NCBI RefSeq assembly: GCF_038957035.1
Contig: NZ_CP152412.1
Location: 8,862,501 to 8,926,500, forward strand
Source: Bradyrhizobium sp. B097
GTDB lineage: Bacteria > Pseudomonadota > Alphaproteobacteria > Rhizobiales > Xanthobacteraceae
Direction of reading: 5' to 3'
Length of the DNA stretch: 64,000 nucleotides
Shown: piece by piece, positions 1-9,029 of the stretch
How positions within the stretch are numbered: position 1 is the stretch's first letter
Layout of the letters: each line of letters opens with the position of its first letter
The notes under the pieces: model-generated
The model's database searches: none
Seen by the model: only the letters and a program-made list of their open reading frames with translations
What the model was told of the DNA's origin: nothing
Program-made: the position numbers and the translations under genes

Positions 1-1373
1 ATCCGGCTGCCGAAATTCTTCAGTCGCGTGACGAAGCCGCGGACGTCGTCGATATCCTGGATCGCGACCGTCTCGGTGATCTCGACGATCAGCCGCTCGC
101 CGACGCCGGGATGCGCGTGCATCAGCGATTCGATGGTGGCCCACCAGTCCGGATCCATCGTGGTGTCTGGCGAGATGTTGAGGCTGAGCTGCACGCCAGG
201 GGCTGAGGCGAGCTCGGCGATCGCAAGCTCCAGTACGCGATGATCGACCATCCGGATCAGGCCGAGCCGCTCGGCGACCGGCACGATGTCAGGCGCGAGC
301 AGCGCCCTGCCGTCCTCCTGCTCCATGCGGACCAGGCACTCGTAGAACGAAGGCTGCCGCGAGCGCGCATCGACCACCGGCTCGAAGCCGATCACGATGC
401 GGCGCTCGTTCAGCGCGGTGACGATCTCGTCGGTGACGCGGATGTTGACGCGGCGCTGGGCGTCGCGCTCGACATTCGGCTTCCACAGCGCGAACGATCC
501 GGCGCGGCGGCTCTTGGCGGCGTCCAGCGTCTCCTGGGCGCGATTGACCGCCTCCTCGGCCGACTTCGCATGGCGCGGGATGGTGACGGCGCCGATCGAG
601 ACCGTTACCGACACCGGGCCGGACCTGGTCGGCACCACCTCGTCGCGCACCGCGGCGAGGAAGCGTTCGGCGGCGACGTTGGTGTCGTCGACGGTGCAGT
701 TGCGCAGGATCAGCCCGAACTTGTTGCCGGAGAAGCGGCCGAGCATGTCGCCGCTGCGCAGCCGCGCACGAATCCGTTTCGCCACCTCGGCGATGACGGC
801 GTCCGCGACATCGAAGCCGAAGGCATCGTTGACCCGCGCCAGATGATCGATGCCGATCAGCATGAAGGCACAGGAGGTGCGGAAGCGTGCGCACTCCTCG
901 ATGGTCTCGGCGAGCGAGGCGATTAGATGGGTGCGGTTGAGCTCGTTGGTCAGCGGATCGTGCCGCGACAGCTTCACGAGTTGCTCGTCGCGGGCGTGCC
1001 GCTCATTGTTGATGCGGACGACGCCCTGCACGCGCGCCGGCCTGCCGTCGGCGCCGGCAAACCAGCAGCCGGTCTCCTCGATCCAGATCAACGGCGCTGA
1101 GGTGACGGCCCGCACGCCGTATTCGATCCGGTAGGGAACGCCCTCCCCGCTCCGCGCCGTTCCAGTCTGGCCGAGCGCATCTGATCGAACCGAGCGCATT
1201 GGCTCGATCAGCTTTGCAAGCTCGGTGCCGCTCGCAAGCGCAGCGACCGGAATGTCCGGGAAGACCGTCGCCACATTGTCGCTCCAGGCAATCGCATCCG
1301 TCGCCAAGTCCCAGGCGAATGTCGCTTGGCCGAGCGAGGCGAGGATGCTGGCAGCTGGCGGGACAGGGAGCAT
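1..1373 (-). CDS. GGDEF/EAL protein, likely c-di-GMP phosphodiesterase (C-terminus off the window)
   Basis: The minus-strand frame stays open from the window edge to an ATG at 1373 (about 457 codons visible). An N-terminal stretch of about 125 residues may be a PAS-like sensor. A GGDEF fold follows, but its signature is SGNKF at residues 215-219 instead of GGDEF, so cyclase activity is unlikely. An EAL domain follows: the EAL tripeptide reads ECL (context FYECLVRM), and the catalytic-type segments LSLNISP and VEITETVAI are intact. Since the essential Glu residues seen so far are kept, a c-di-GMP phosphodiesterase is the best call. A GTG at 1400 in the same frame is an alternative start; a stop lies just upstream of it. 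The last part of the EAL domain lies beyond position 1. Confidence 0.85.
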   Translation of the reverse strand, partial: MLPVPPAASILASLGQATFAWDLATDAIAWSDNVATVFPDIPVAALASGTELAKLIEPMRSVRSDALGQTGTARSGEGVPYRIEYGVRAVTSAPLIWIEETGCWFAGADGRPARVQGVVRINNERHARDEQLVKLSRHDPLTNELNRTHLIASLAETIEECARFRTSCAFMLIGIDHLARVNDAFGFDVADAVIAEVAKRIRARLRSGDMLGRFSGNKFGLILRNCTVDDTNVAAERFLAAVRDEVVPTRSGPVSVTVSIGAVTIPRHAKSAEEAVNRAQETLDAAKSRRAGSFALWKPNVERDAQRRVNIRVTDEIVTALNERRIVIGFEPVVDARSRQPSFYECLVRMEQEDGRALLAPDIVPVAERLGLIRMVDHRVLELAIAELASAPGVQLSLNISPDTTMDPDWWATIESLMHAHPGVGERLIVEITETVAIQDIDDVRGFVTRLKNFGSR

Positions 1374-1593
1374 CGAACATGTCTCGATTTGGGACGGCAC
1401 CCGGTGATTCTATTACACTCTCAAGATAGTGGTTCCGGTGAATCCAACGCTAGGAGAACTTGATAAATAATCTGGAAACCACGTTTTCGACTGCCGCGGA
1501 ACGAACTGGGGATGGCGGGCATGACCCTTGCCATGAGGGTGTTGCAGAGGGACGCAACGTCCCAAATGATGACGCTCCAACGGGTCGCAGGCG

Positions 1594-1890
1594 ATGCGCG
1601 ATATCGATCAATCAGAAGTCCAATCAGGGATCTTGGACGGCGAGTTCACCGAGACGGCCGGGGCGACCGGCACGGCTCTGGTGCCGCTGGCCGCGACCAC
1701 GCATTGGGCGCCCAAGATCCCGCTGGCGCATGCCGATCCTTCGTTTGTGGCCCATCTGATCGCCACCGCCGCCCACGAGCCGCAGACCTGCGGGCAGCGG
1801 CGTGGGTCAATGGCCGACGCGCAGAGCGCCTACGGCCCGCATCTCGACGAACGCCGCAGCGTCGCGCGGCGGACCAGGCAAATCATCTAA
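1594..1890 (+). CDS. conserved hypothetical protein, 98 aa
   Basis: This frame has a balanced amino acid composition, while overlapping frames are Arg-rich shadows. The C-terminal half has a run like PSFVAHLIATA followed by PQTCGQRR and a Tyr-containing helix. I associate this pattern with small unknown proteins common in Bradyrhizobium that carry a repeat-like FLAQLIA...PQTR motif. No signal peptide or membrane segment is visible. It stands alone between the divergent EAL gene and the convergent NTF2-fold gene. Function unknown; the start is uncertain because no strong ribosome binding site precedes it. Confidence 0.55.
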   Translation: MRDIDQSEVQSGILDGEFTETAGATGTALVPLAATTHWAPKIPLAHADPSFVAHLIATAAHEPQTCGQRRGSMADAQSAYGPHLDERRSVARRTRQII

Positions 1891-1970
1891 GCGGGATCAG
1901 TTTTGGTGGAATCTATCCGGCGCGTTTCGGTTCAACCTGATCTCATCAGCTTTAGCTCATCATCTCGCGA

Positions 1971-2441
1971 TCAATGGGCCTTGACGGGCCGGTTGCCGTG
2001 GCTGTCCTGCGGCACGCCGCGGCGCAGCGACATGTGGGAATGGATGCCGAGCCAGCGCCCGTCGGCCTGACGCGCGAGAATGATCGTCGCCCGTCCCGGC
2101 CGATCGAAGCGGCTGCCGTCCGCATGGAAGCCGGTGCTGGTCCAGGGCGTGATCACCGTCGCCATGCCGCCGTCGGCGCTGATCAGCACCTGCGTATGCG
2201 CGAGATCGAAGGCGAAATCCGCGGTGCGGGGCCAGACATTGTCCCATTGCATCTCGGTCCAGCGCGCACGGCCCTGGATCAGTTCCTGATAGGTGCCGAA
2301 CGAGATGATGTCTGAATGCCAGAACGGACGAGCGGCCGCATAGTCGACCGCCCTGACGCAGGCGGCGAACCGTTCCAGCCAGTCGAAGATCGATCGAGTG
2401 GTCGTCGAATCGGCGATCGGAAGGGCCGTTTCTCCGCTCAT
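1971..2441 (-). CDS. SnoaL-like / NTF2-fold protein (nuclear transport factor 2 family)
   Basis: A 156-residue protein starting at ATG 2441 behind GAGGACG; a longer upstream extension in the same frame is Arg/Ser-rich and overlaps the neighbour, so I rejected it. The pattern of an N-terminal amphipathic helix (WLERFAACVRAVDYAAARPFW), a GxYQELIQGR loop and three C-terminal strands (TADFAFDLAHTQV, ATVITPWTSTGFH, RATIILARQADGRW) is typical of the SnoaL/DUF4440 cone fold. Members bind or act on small hydrophobic ligands; no substrate can be read from the sequence. The stop of the membrane protein at 2461-3093 lies 19 bases upstream, so the two are probably co-transcribed. Confidence 0.75.
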   Translation of the reverse strand: MSGETALPIADSTTTRSIFDWLERFAACVRAVDYAAARPFWHSDIISFGTYQELIQGRARWTEMQWDNVWPRTADFAFDLAHTQVLISADGGMATVITPWTSTGFHADGSRFDRPGRATIILARQADGRWLGIHSHMSLRRGVPQDSHGNRPVKAH

Positions 2442-2460
2442 GATCGTCCTCGAAAGGGGT

Positions 2461-3093
2461 CTAGCGCTGCGGCGTGTCCGACGGCGGCTGGCCGCCCGGC
2501 TGCAAATCCGGCGAATTGACCGTGGGCTTGGGCGTGGACTGATCGAGCAGCACGGATTCCGCAACTGATGTCGCTGGCGGGACCGGCGCGGCGGGCGCCG
2601 GTGTGACGACAGTTGCCGGCTCGGGCCGTGGCGGGGCAGGCTCCACCGCAGGCACGGGCCGTGGCGTCTCGACCGCGGCGGGCTGCGGCTTGCTGACCGG
2701 CGCCGGTGCCACGGTCGCGACCACCGCACGGCGGCGGGTGCGCAGCGCAATTCCGGAAATGAAATCGACCAGCGCCAGCAGCGTGAGCAGGCAATAGGTC
2801 GAGTTGCCGAATTTCGGCCAGAGCACGAATTCGGCGGCCGCCGCGCCGAACACGATCAGCGACAGCAGATGATCGGTGAGATACTTCGCGCCGGGGCGCG
2901 CGCCCTTGATGACCTCGAGCAGCAACAGCAGCACGCCGGCGGCGAGCAGCATGTCGCTGAGCGTGATCTGCCACTGTTCGCCCGACAGCAATGTCAGCCT
3001 GATCAGCGGGTCCGTGAAGGACACGCCGGGCATCAGGAAGGCGATGATGTTGTAGACCGCGAGCGGAACGAGCAGCAGCGGAAAACCGACCAT
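2461..3093 (-). CDS. membrane protein with proline/alanine-rich C-terminal tail
   Basis: The 210-residue protein begins with about four hydrophobic segments in the first 115 residues (starting VGFPLLLVPLAVYNII; further segments around residues 50-60, 78-95 and 100-115). The remaining 90 residues are a low-complexity tail of Pro, Ala, Val and Glu that should be disordered. The membrane part is well conserved in style (GARPGAKYLTDHLLSLIVF). I do not recognise a function. The downstream NTF2-fold gene is close behind and probably in the same transcript. The tail may lie in the cytoplasm or periplasm; topology cannot be settled by eye. Confidence 0.7.
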   Translation of the reverse strand: MVGFPLLLVPLAVYNIIAFLMPGVSFTDPLIRLTLLSGEQWQITLSDMLLAAGVLLLLLEVIKGARPGAKYLTDHLLSLIVFGAAAAEFVLWPKFGNSTYCLLTLLALVDFISGIALRTRRRAVVATVAPAPVSKPQPAAVETPRPVPAVEPAPPRPEPATVVTPAPAAPVPPATSVAESVLLDQSTPKPTVNSPDLQPGGQPPSDTPQR

Positions 3094-3230
3094 CGGGGCT
3101 TGCGCCTTATTCAGGGAGAACCAGCAATGCGGCGATGCTCATTGGCCTCGCCGCCGACGCGCCCGTCTTGGCCGCACTCGTTGGCCGAATTCAGGCGCAG
3201 CGCCGTCTTGATTGGAGGACGATCTCCGCG

Positions 3231-3249
3231 CAAACGCCTCTGGCGTTTG
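3231..3249. terminator. possible hairpin downstream of rpmF
   Basis: A perfect 8-base inverted repeat (CAAACGCC / GGCGTTTG) with a 3-base loop lies about 65 bases past the rpmF stop. It has no T-run, so intrinsic termination is uncertain. Confidence 0.3.
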
Positions 3250-3315
3250 TCGCGAGGGAAAACCGCTACGCGCCTTTCCGGATCATGCCCTGCGGCGCGA
3301 AACCCGAAGGTCCGA

Positions 3316-3501
3316 TCAGGACTCTTTCTTGGCCTTCAGGACCTGGCGGCCCTTGTACATGCCGGTCTTCAGGTCGAGGTGGTGCGGACGGCGCAGTTCG
3401 CCGGAGTCCTTGTCCTCGACATAGGTCGGGGTCTTGATCGCATCGGCCGAACGGCGCATGCCACGGCGCGACGGCGAGGTTTTTCTTCTGGGAACGGCCA
3501 T
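3316..3501 (-). CDS. rpmF: 50S ribosomal protein L32
   Basis: The 61-residue basic protein opens with [18 protein letters not shown], the standard L32 N-terminus, and contains [15 protein letters not shown] near the C-terminus. L32 is a structural protein of the large ribosomal subunit close to the peptidyl transferase region. The zinc-binding cysteines found in some L32 proteins are absent here, as in other alphaproteobacterial versions. Length matches the family. It lies downstream of mtgA on the same strand, the arrangement seen in related Rhizobiales. Confidence 0.96.
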   Translation of the reverse strand: MAVPRRKTSPSRRGMRRSADAIKTPTYVEDKDSGELRRPHHLDLKTGMYKGRQVLKAKKES

Positions 3502-3658
3502 GACGGTGTCCTCTAGGGTGTTGCGGAGGCATCGTCCGAAATGCGGACGGGCTCAGCGCTTCGAAGCGCAAGCTGCGATGCCGGTAAGGCCGCGCTTATA
3601 GAGGAAGGGCCCGCGTAAATCTAGGCCCGGAGACAGCAAAATCCGCCCGAAATCGCGC

Positions 3659-4330
<672 letters not shown>

Positions 4331-4531
4331 GGCTGGGGTTTCCGGGGAGGACCTTTCCAGGGAGGATTATAGGACCCGCCCGCCAGAACACGGCCGGCGC
4401 CGTTAGACGTCTGTGGGATAATTCACGGTTTTTCCAGCACTTTTAAGGCGCAATCCGTCGCAGGGCGGGAATTGACGAAGCCGATCCCATCAACGATTGT
4501 CCGGCCGAAAATCGATCTGGAGCAATTCTTA

Positions 4532-5452
4532 ATGACGACCGGTACTGCAGAGTTTTCCAAGCGGCTGGACCAGACCGCGGAGGATACCGAAGCCCTGCTC
4601 GCCAAACTGCTGTCCGATGCGACCGAGAGCGACGAGATCGTGCGCCCCAAGCGGCTGATCGAAGCGATGCGCTATTCGAGCCTCGGCGGCGGCAAGCGGC
4701 TGCGGCCGTTCCTCGCGGTCGAGAGCGCCGCGGTGTTCGGCATCCCGCGCGAATCCGCCCTGCTGGTGGGCGCAGCGCTCGAATGCATCCACTGCTACTC
4801 GCTGATCCACGACGATCTGCCCGCGATGGACAATTCCGATCTGCGCCGCGGCCGCCCGACCCTGCACAAGGCCTATGACGACGCCACCGCGATCCTCGCC
4901 GGCGACGCGCTGCTGACGATTGCCTTCGACATCATCACCCGCGATGCGATCCACAAGGACGCCCAGGTGCGCCTGCTCTTGACCCGCGCGCTGGCGCGCG
5001 CCTCCGGCATCGGCGGCATGGCCGGCGGCCAGATCCTCGACCTCGCCGGCGAAGGCCGCTTCGGCGACCGCGAGCCGGTCGACGTCGCGCGCGTGCAGCA
5101 GATGAAGACCGGCGCGCTGCTCCGCTTCGGCTGCATCGCCGGCGCGATCCTCGGCCAGTCCTCGCAGAAGGAATACCAGGCGCTCGACGATTACGGCAAA
5201 GCGCTCGGCGAAGCCTTCCAGATCGCCGACGATCTGCTCGACGTCGAGGGCGACGCCGCCGCGCTTGGCAAACCGGCCGGCGCCGACGCCGTGCTCGGCA
5301 AGACCACGTTCGTCACCCAGCTCGGCATCGACGGCGCCAAGCAGCGCGTGCGCGACCTCCTGGCGCGCGCCGACGCCGCGCTGTCGGTGTTCGGGAACCG
5401 GGGCGACGTGCTGCGCGCGGCCGCCCGCTTCGTCGCCGAGCGCAAGAACTAG
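4532..5452 (+). CDS. ispA: polyprenyl (farnesyl/geranylgeranyl-type) diphosphate synthase
   Basis: Condenses allylic diphosphates with isopentenyl diphosphate to supply quinone, hopanoid and undecaprenol routes. The first Asp-rich motif is DDLPAMDNSDLRRGRP (about residue 93) and the second is DDLLD (about residue 232); the lysine and arginine of GGGKRLRP are also present. Length of 306 residues fits IspA. An in-frame ATG at 4472 would add 20 residues, but homologues I recall begin MTTGTAEF, so 4532 is preferred. Product chain length cannot be fixed from sequence alone. The stop codon lies inside a long hairpin (5450-5480). Confidence 0.9.
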   Translation: MTTGTAEFSKRLDQTAEDTEALLAKLLSDATESDEIVRPKRLIEAMRYSSLGGGKRLRPFLAVESAAVFGIPRESALLVGAALECIHCYSLIHDDLPAMDNSDLRRGRPTLHKAYDDATAILAGDALLTIAFDIITRDAIHKDAQVRLLLTRALARASGIGGMAGGQILDLAGEGRFGDREPVDVARVQQMKTGALLRFGCIAGAILGQSSQKEYQALDDYGKALGEAFQIADDLLDVEGDAAALGKPAGADAVLGKTTFVTQLGIDGAKQRVRDLLARADAALSVFGNRGDVLRAAARFVAERKN

Positions 5453-5480
5453 ATCACGATGCGAATCGCATCATGATCTA
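5450..5480. terminator. long hairpin containing the ispA stop codon
   Basis: Two 15-base arms (TAGATCACGATGCGA and its complement with one mismatch) flank a single A. The left arm begins with the ispA TAG stop. There is no U-tract, so it may act as a 3-prime stabiliser or partial terminator rather than a classical terminator. Confidence 0.45.
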
Positions 5481-5493
5481 ATCTACTCTGTCT

Positions 5494-5542
5494 GAGCATG
5501 ATCTTTTCGGAAAACCGGGCTCCACTTTTCCGGATCATGCTC
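5494..5542. repeat. palindromic intergenic repeat, family D (copy 1)
   Basis: GAGCATGATC and GATCATGCTC arms enclose a GGAAAACCG...CACTTTTCCG core. Near-identical copies occur at 21200-21248 and 58721-58769. All lie between genes. Confidence 0.8.
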
Positions 5543-5563
5543 TAACCGAAAGTAAAACGCGAA

Positions 5564-6244
5564 ATGAGCAAGGAGTTCGACGATCGCCTTGTTCGTTTCC
5601 GCAAGCTGCCGATGCCGGTCCGCGTGGTGGTGGGCCGGCCGCGCACCTTCGTTTCGATCGCGGTCGGCATCACCGTCGCGCTGCTGATCCCCGGCTCGAC
5701 GCGCCTCGTCACCCGCATGCTGGCCGGCTGGGACGCCTTCGCCGCGCTCTATCTCGTGCTCGCCTATGTGATGATGCTGCGCTGTGGCATCGCCCACATC
5801 AAGCGCAGCGCCATATTGCAGGACGATGGCCGCTTCCTGATCCTGCTGCTGACCGCGTTCGGCGCGCTGGCAAGCCTCCTGGCCATCGTATTCGAACTCG
5901 GCGCATCCAAGGGCAGCCCGGCTGGACTTGCGGTGGCAATCGTCACCATCACGCTGTCATGGACGGCGGTCCACACCGCGTTCGCGCTGCACTACGCCCA
6001 CGAGTTCTACCGCGGCAAGACGCCCGGCGGATTGCAGTTTCCGAGCGGCGATGCGCATGCCGACGCCGACTATTGGGACTTCGTCTACTTCTCGTTCGTG
6101 ATCGGCATGACCGCGCAGGTCTCCGACGTCGGCATCACCGACAAGATCATCCGCCGCACCGCGACCGTGCACGGCATCATCTCGTTCGTGTTCAACACCG
6201 CGCTGCTGGCCCTGATGGTGAATATCGCCGCGAGCGCGATCTAG
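5564..6244 (+). CDS. DUF1345 family inner-membrane protein
   Basis: A 226-residue protein with about five transmembrane segments: residues 32-48, 55-72, 85-108, 116-138 and 200-222. The pattern WTAVHTAFALHYAHEFYRG followed by a conserved soluble loop (DADYWDFVYFSFVIGMTAQVSDVG) is the hallmark of DUF1345 proteins. Their function is unknown; they are single-gene units in many Rhizobiales. The start at 5564 directly follows a spaced intergenic repeat. It is convergent with the caspase-fold gene, with a palindromic repeat between their ends. Confidence 0.88.
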   Translation: MSKEFDDRLVRFRKLPMPVRVVVGRPRTFVSIAVGITVALLIPGSTRLVTRMLAGWDAFAALYLVLAYVMMLRCGIAHIKRSAILQDDGRFLILLLTAFGALASLLAIVFELGASKGSPAGLAVAIVTITLSWTAVHTAFALHYAHEFYRGKTPGGLQFPSGDAHADADYWDFVYFSFVIGMTAQVSDVGITDKIIRRTATVHGIISFVFNTALLALMVNIAASAI

Positions 6245-6265
6245 CTCTGCGGCAAACTCGCTGCA

Positions 6266-6388
6266 CCTCTCCCGCTTGCGGGGGAGGTCGGATCGCATCG
6301 ATAGATGCGATCCGGGTGGGGGCTCTCTCCACAATGCGATTCGCGGAGCGAGCCCCCACCCCAACCCTCCCCCGCAAGCGGGAGAGGG
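6266..6388. repeat. REP-like inverted repeat, family A (copy 1)
   Basis: Arms CTCTCCCGCTTGCGGGGGAG and its complement, each itself a small hairpin, enclose a core with GTGGGGGCTCTCTCCAC. Other copies: 23394-23515, 25936-26049 and 60145-60270. This copy lies between two convergent genes and could serve as a bidirectional terminator. Confidence 0.85.
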
Positions 6389-6416
6389 AGCACAGCTTCT
6401 TCGTTGCAAGCGCGTG

Positions 6417-8303
6417 CTAGTTGCAGACCTCGACATTGCCGACGTTGCCGCCGGGGCCGCCGCCGCCACGATACTCGAGATGGCAGCCGCGCCTGACCGG
6501 ACGGCACAGATAGGCATCGCACATGATCTGACCGCTGCCGCCGCCTTCCGCCCTGGCACGGCCCTGCGGGCGCGGAATGTCCGCGGACGGGACCTGCGAT
6601 TCGCGCTGCGGACGGAAGGCGCGTTCGCGGTCACGGCGCGACGGACGCTCGTCGCTGTCGCGCTTGGCGACCGGCTTCCGCTCACGCCGCTTCTCGCATT
6701 CATTGTCGTCGTTGAGGAACGAGCCCTCGGCGCACACGATCCTGCTGCAGCGATCGCCGTCAGCCTTGTAGCCGTGCTCGCAGACCAGCGGACAGACGCG
6801 GGACTGCTTCAGCTTGACGGCATCGAGGGTATCGACGCTCGCGGTCTTGATGTCGAGCTTGGTGCCGGCATAGCGGTTGAACAGCGTCAGCGAGCGCTGC
6901 GAGGCTGCGTTCCAGTCGCCATCGACGGTGCCGGTCAGGCAGCCGACGCGGCGCAATTCGGTCTGCACCGATTTGACTACGTCCACCTCGGGCGACCCGG
7001 TGGCCAATGCGGCCACGGTCGTGGTCTTCTCGGGAGCCGGCGCTGCGGCTGCGGCCTGCGTTGCCGCTTGATCGGGAACCGCCTTGTTCGTCGCGGCACG
7101 ATCGGCGACGGCGGTATCGGCCTGGCGCTTCTGCTCGGCGGCCGCGGCTTGGTCCTGTGCGACCTGCTTGGCCCGTTCCGCGGCAAGACGCGCCGCTTCG
7201 GCAGCCTTCGCGTCGGCCTCGGCCTTGACCTGCTGCGCCTTCTGCGCGCCCTCGGCGGCGAGCCGGGCGCGCTCCTGCTCGGCCAGACGCGCCTTCTCGG
7301 TGGCGGCCACGCGCGCGTCCTCGGCGGTGAACTTCTCCAGCTGCAACCTGGCCAGATTGGCGTAATAGCCGCTCGGATATTGGGCGAGGAAGGCGTTCAT
7401 CGCGCTCTTGTTGCCGATCTGCAGCGCCAGCTCGTAATCGCGCCGGGCCTCCGACTGCGGCGTCGGTGCCGGCGCTGTGGGCGCGGCAACAGCGGCGGCG
7501 GCCGCCGGTTTCGCCGGTGCCGGCACCAGCGGCACGTCCTCGCCGCCGAGCGAGCCATAGACGAACGGCTCCTGGCGGTTGTTGGTGGTCTTCAGCACCT
7601 CGTCGCGGACATAGCCGAAGGCGCGGCGGACATCGAGACCGGGGGTCGGCAGGAACTTCGACAGCGCGATCGTGAACGGGCTGTTCTTGCCGTCGCCATC
7701 AGCCGCGGTCGAGCCGGCCTTCGCCGAATAGGCGATCAGCACATTCGGACTGGTCGGCTCGACCTTGGCCAATCCCTGACCGATCGCCCGGGTCGCCAGC
7801 GTCCGCTTCATGGTCTTGGCAAACGGATTGTCGCGGCAGGCATCGAGGATCACCAGCCGCAGCTTCCGCGCCGGCTCGATCGCGACCAGGATGCGGTCAA
7901 GCGAAAACGCCTCGTCATAGACGTCGGTGTCGCGCTCCAGCCGGGCATCGACCGGGATCAGATAATTGGCGCCGTCGACCTCGATGCCGTGACCGGCGTA
8001 GTAGACCAGCGCGATATCGGCCTCGCGGGCGAGGTCGGCGAATTCGCGCAGCGCGCGGCGGGTTTCGACGGCTGGAAGGTCCTTGCGGAAGTCGACCACA
8101 TCGAAGCCGGCATTCTTCAACGTCGCGGCCATCACCGAGGCATCGTTGACCGGGTTGGCCAGCGGCGCGGTGTTCCGATAGGCCGAGTTGCCAAGCACCA
8201 GCGCCACGCGCTTCTCGGCGAAGGCAGGCTGGCAGGCGATCAGCAGCAAGGCCGCGACGGCGAGCAGCAACCGTTTCAAGTTCAAGAGCCCAGACCCGTT
8301 CAT
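6417..8303 (-). CDS. caspase-fold (peptidase C14-like) exported protein with coiled-coil and PG-binding-like domains
   Basis: The 628-residue protein starts at ATG 8303 with a signal sequence ending LLLIACQPAFA; cleavage after AFA is likely, though LIAC also resembles a lipobox. The caspase fold covers about residues 30-265, with the catalytic dyad His105 (YYAGHGIEVDG) and Cys156 (ILDACRDNPF). An Ala-rich linker leads to an Ala/Lys/Glu coiled coil (about 335-440). Next is a domain resembling peptidoglycan-binding modules (VQTELRRVGCLTGTVDG) and a Cys-rich C-terminus (CPLVCEHGYK, CSRIVC, CDAYLCRPVRRGC). Bacterial orthocaspases cleave after basic residues; the target here is unknown. It is monocistronic between two repeats. 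Confidence 0.88.
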   Translation of the reverse strand: MNGSGLLNLKRLLLAVAALLLIACQPAFAEKRVALVLGNSAYRNTAPLANPVNDASVMAATLKNAGFDVVDFRKDLPAVETRRALREFADLAREADIALVYYAGHGIEVDGANYLIPVDARLERDTDVYDEAFSLDRILVAIEPARKLRLVILDACRDNPFAKTMKRTLATRAIGQGLAKVEPTSPNVLIAYSAKAGSTAADGDGKNSPFTIALSKFLPTPGLDVRRAFGYVRDEVLKTTNNRQEPFVYGSLGGEDVPLVPAPAKPAAAAAVAAPTAPAPTPQSEARRDYELALQIGNKSAMNAFLAQYPSGYYANLARLQLEKFTAEDARVAATEKARLAEQERARLAAEGAQKAQQVKAEADAKAAEAARLAAERAKQVAQDQAAAAEQKRQADTAVADRAATNKAVPDQAATQAAAAAPAPEKTTTVAALATGSPEVDVVKSVQTELRRVGCLTGTVDGDWNAASQRSLTLFNRYAGTKLDIKTASVDTLDAVKLKQSRVCPLVCEHGYKADGDRCSRIVCAEGSFLNDDNECEKRRERKPVAKRDSDERPSRRDRERAFRPQRESQVPSADIPRPQGRARAEGGGSGQIMCDAYLCRPVRRGCHLEYRGGGGPGGNVGNVEVCN

Positions 8304-8329
8304 GGCGACACTCTGGCCGTTTTCTAGAG

Positions 8330-8425
8330 CCCCCGTTCCGATTGAATCGGAACGAGGCGCTAGCTTCTTGTTTGACGCGTTTTCTTCACGCGCACCGGTA
8401 TCCACTTCGCTCGAAAACGCTCTAG
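8330..8425. repeat. palindromic intergenic repeat, family C (copy 1)
   Basis: Contains GTTCCGATTGAATCGGAAC hairpin, GTTTGACGCGTTTTCTTCACG and CACTTCGCTCGAAAACGC. Related copies at 9534-9632, 57367-57425 and, inverted, 58195-58318. It fills most of the 357-base gap between the divergent caspase-fold and lipoprotein genes; promoters for both must lie here, but I see no certain -35/-10 pair. Confidence 0.75.
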
Positions 8426-8660
8426 CATGCAGGTCCGTTTACCAGAAGCAGGCGGGGGTGCTTTGTGAGGCGCCTCACGATCCGCGACGGCGTGGACCAC
8501 GCCATCCTGACTGTTAGTCGACGAAACGGACCGGTGGTTCGGATTTGGCTGGTCACGCGATTTCGTGCACGATCGCGGCAACAAGAACACAAGCACGGAG
8601 GACATGATGCAGGGCACAAGCGCGGCGGTTCCACCCGCCAGAGCCGGCAAGGTCCGCAGC

Positions 8661-9023
8661 ATGGCCAGAACCCTCCTCGCCCTCGCGCTGTTGACCGGCT
8701 GCGCCGCAGGTTGCGGCCTGGTCGACGCCGTGTTCGACGGCTTCAAGCACGCCAGGGCCGTCGAGAACGACCTCTTTGCGATGGTGGGGGTCAAACCGGC
8801 GGTCGGCTTCAACTGGCACAATGGCCGGCTCACGTCGGTGACTGTTACCTTCCCGAACCTGCTCCAAGACAAGCCATTGCAGGAACTTGCCGACGCAGCG
8901 CGCACCGCAGTCGGCAAGGAATTCAAGCAGCGCGCCGACAACGTCGTGCTCGCGTTCTCGCTGGGGCCGTCCGAGACACCGGTGGTGCAAGCGGACCCAA
9001 CTCAGGGCAAGAACTTGCCTTGA
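8661..9023 (+). CDS. putative small lipoprotein, unknown function
   Basis: Starting at ATG 8661 gives a 120-residue protein with a short signal and a lipobox-like LLTGC (residues 9-13); the following Cys at about residue 17 is a second possibility. The mature part reads like a two-layer alpha/beta domain (FNWHNGRLTSVTVTFPNLL, then a helix ELADAARTAVGKEF, then NVVLAFSLG). Upstream in-frame starts at 8565 (GTG) and 8604 exist and would add a Pro/Ala-rich leader, so the start is not certain. The gene is convergent with the GFA gene. I do not recognise a family. Confidence 0.65.
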   Translation: MARTLLALALLTGCAAGCGLVDAVFDGFKHARAVENDLFAMVGVKPAVGFNWHNGRLTSVTVTFPNLLQDKPLQELADAARTAVGKEFKQRADNVVLAFSLGPSETPVVQADPTQGKNLP

Positions 9024-9029
9024 GCGGAT

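Noticed and set aside
6276..8327. 683-codon open frame on the plus strand opposite the caspase-fold gene
   Set aside because: Composition is Arg/Gly/Asp shadow-like, with no ribosome site, and the minus strand encodes a clear caspase fold. High-GC codon use leaves the antisense frame open.
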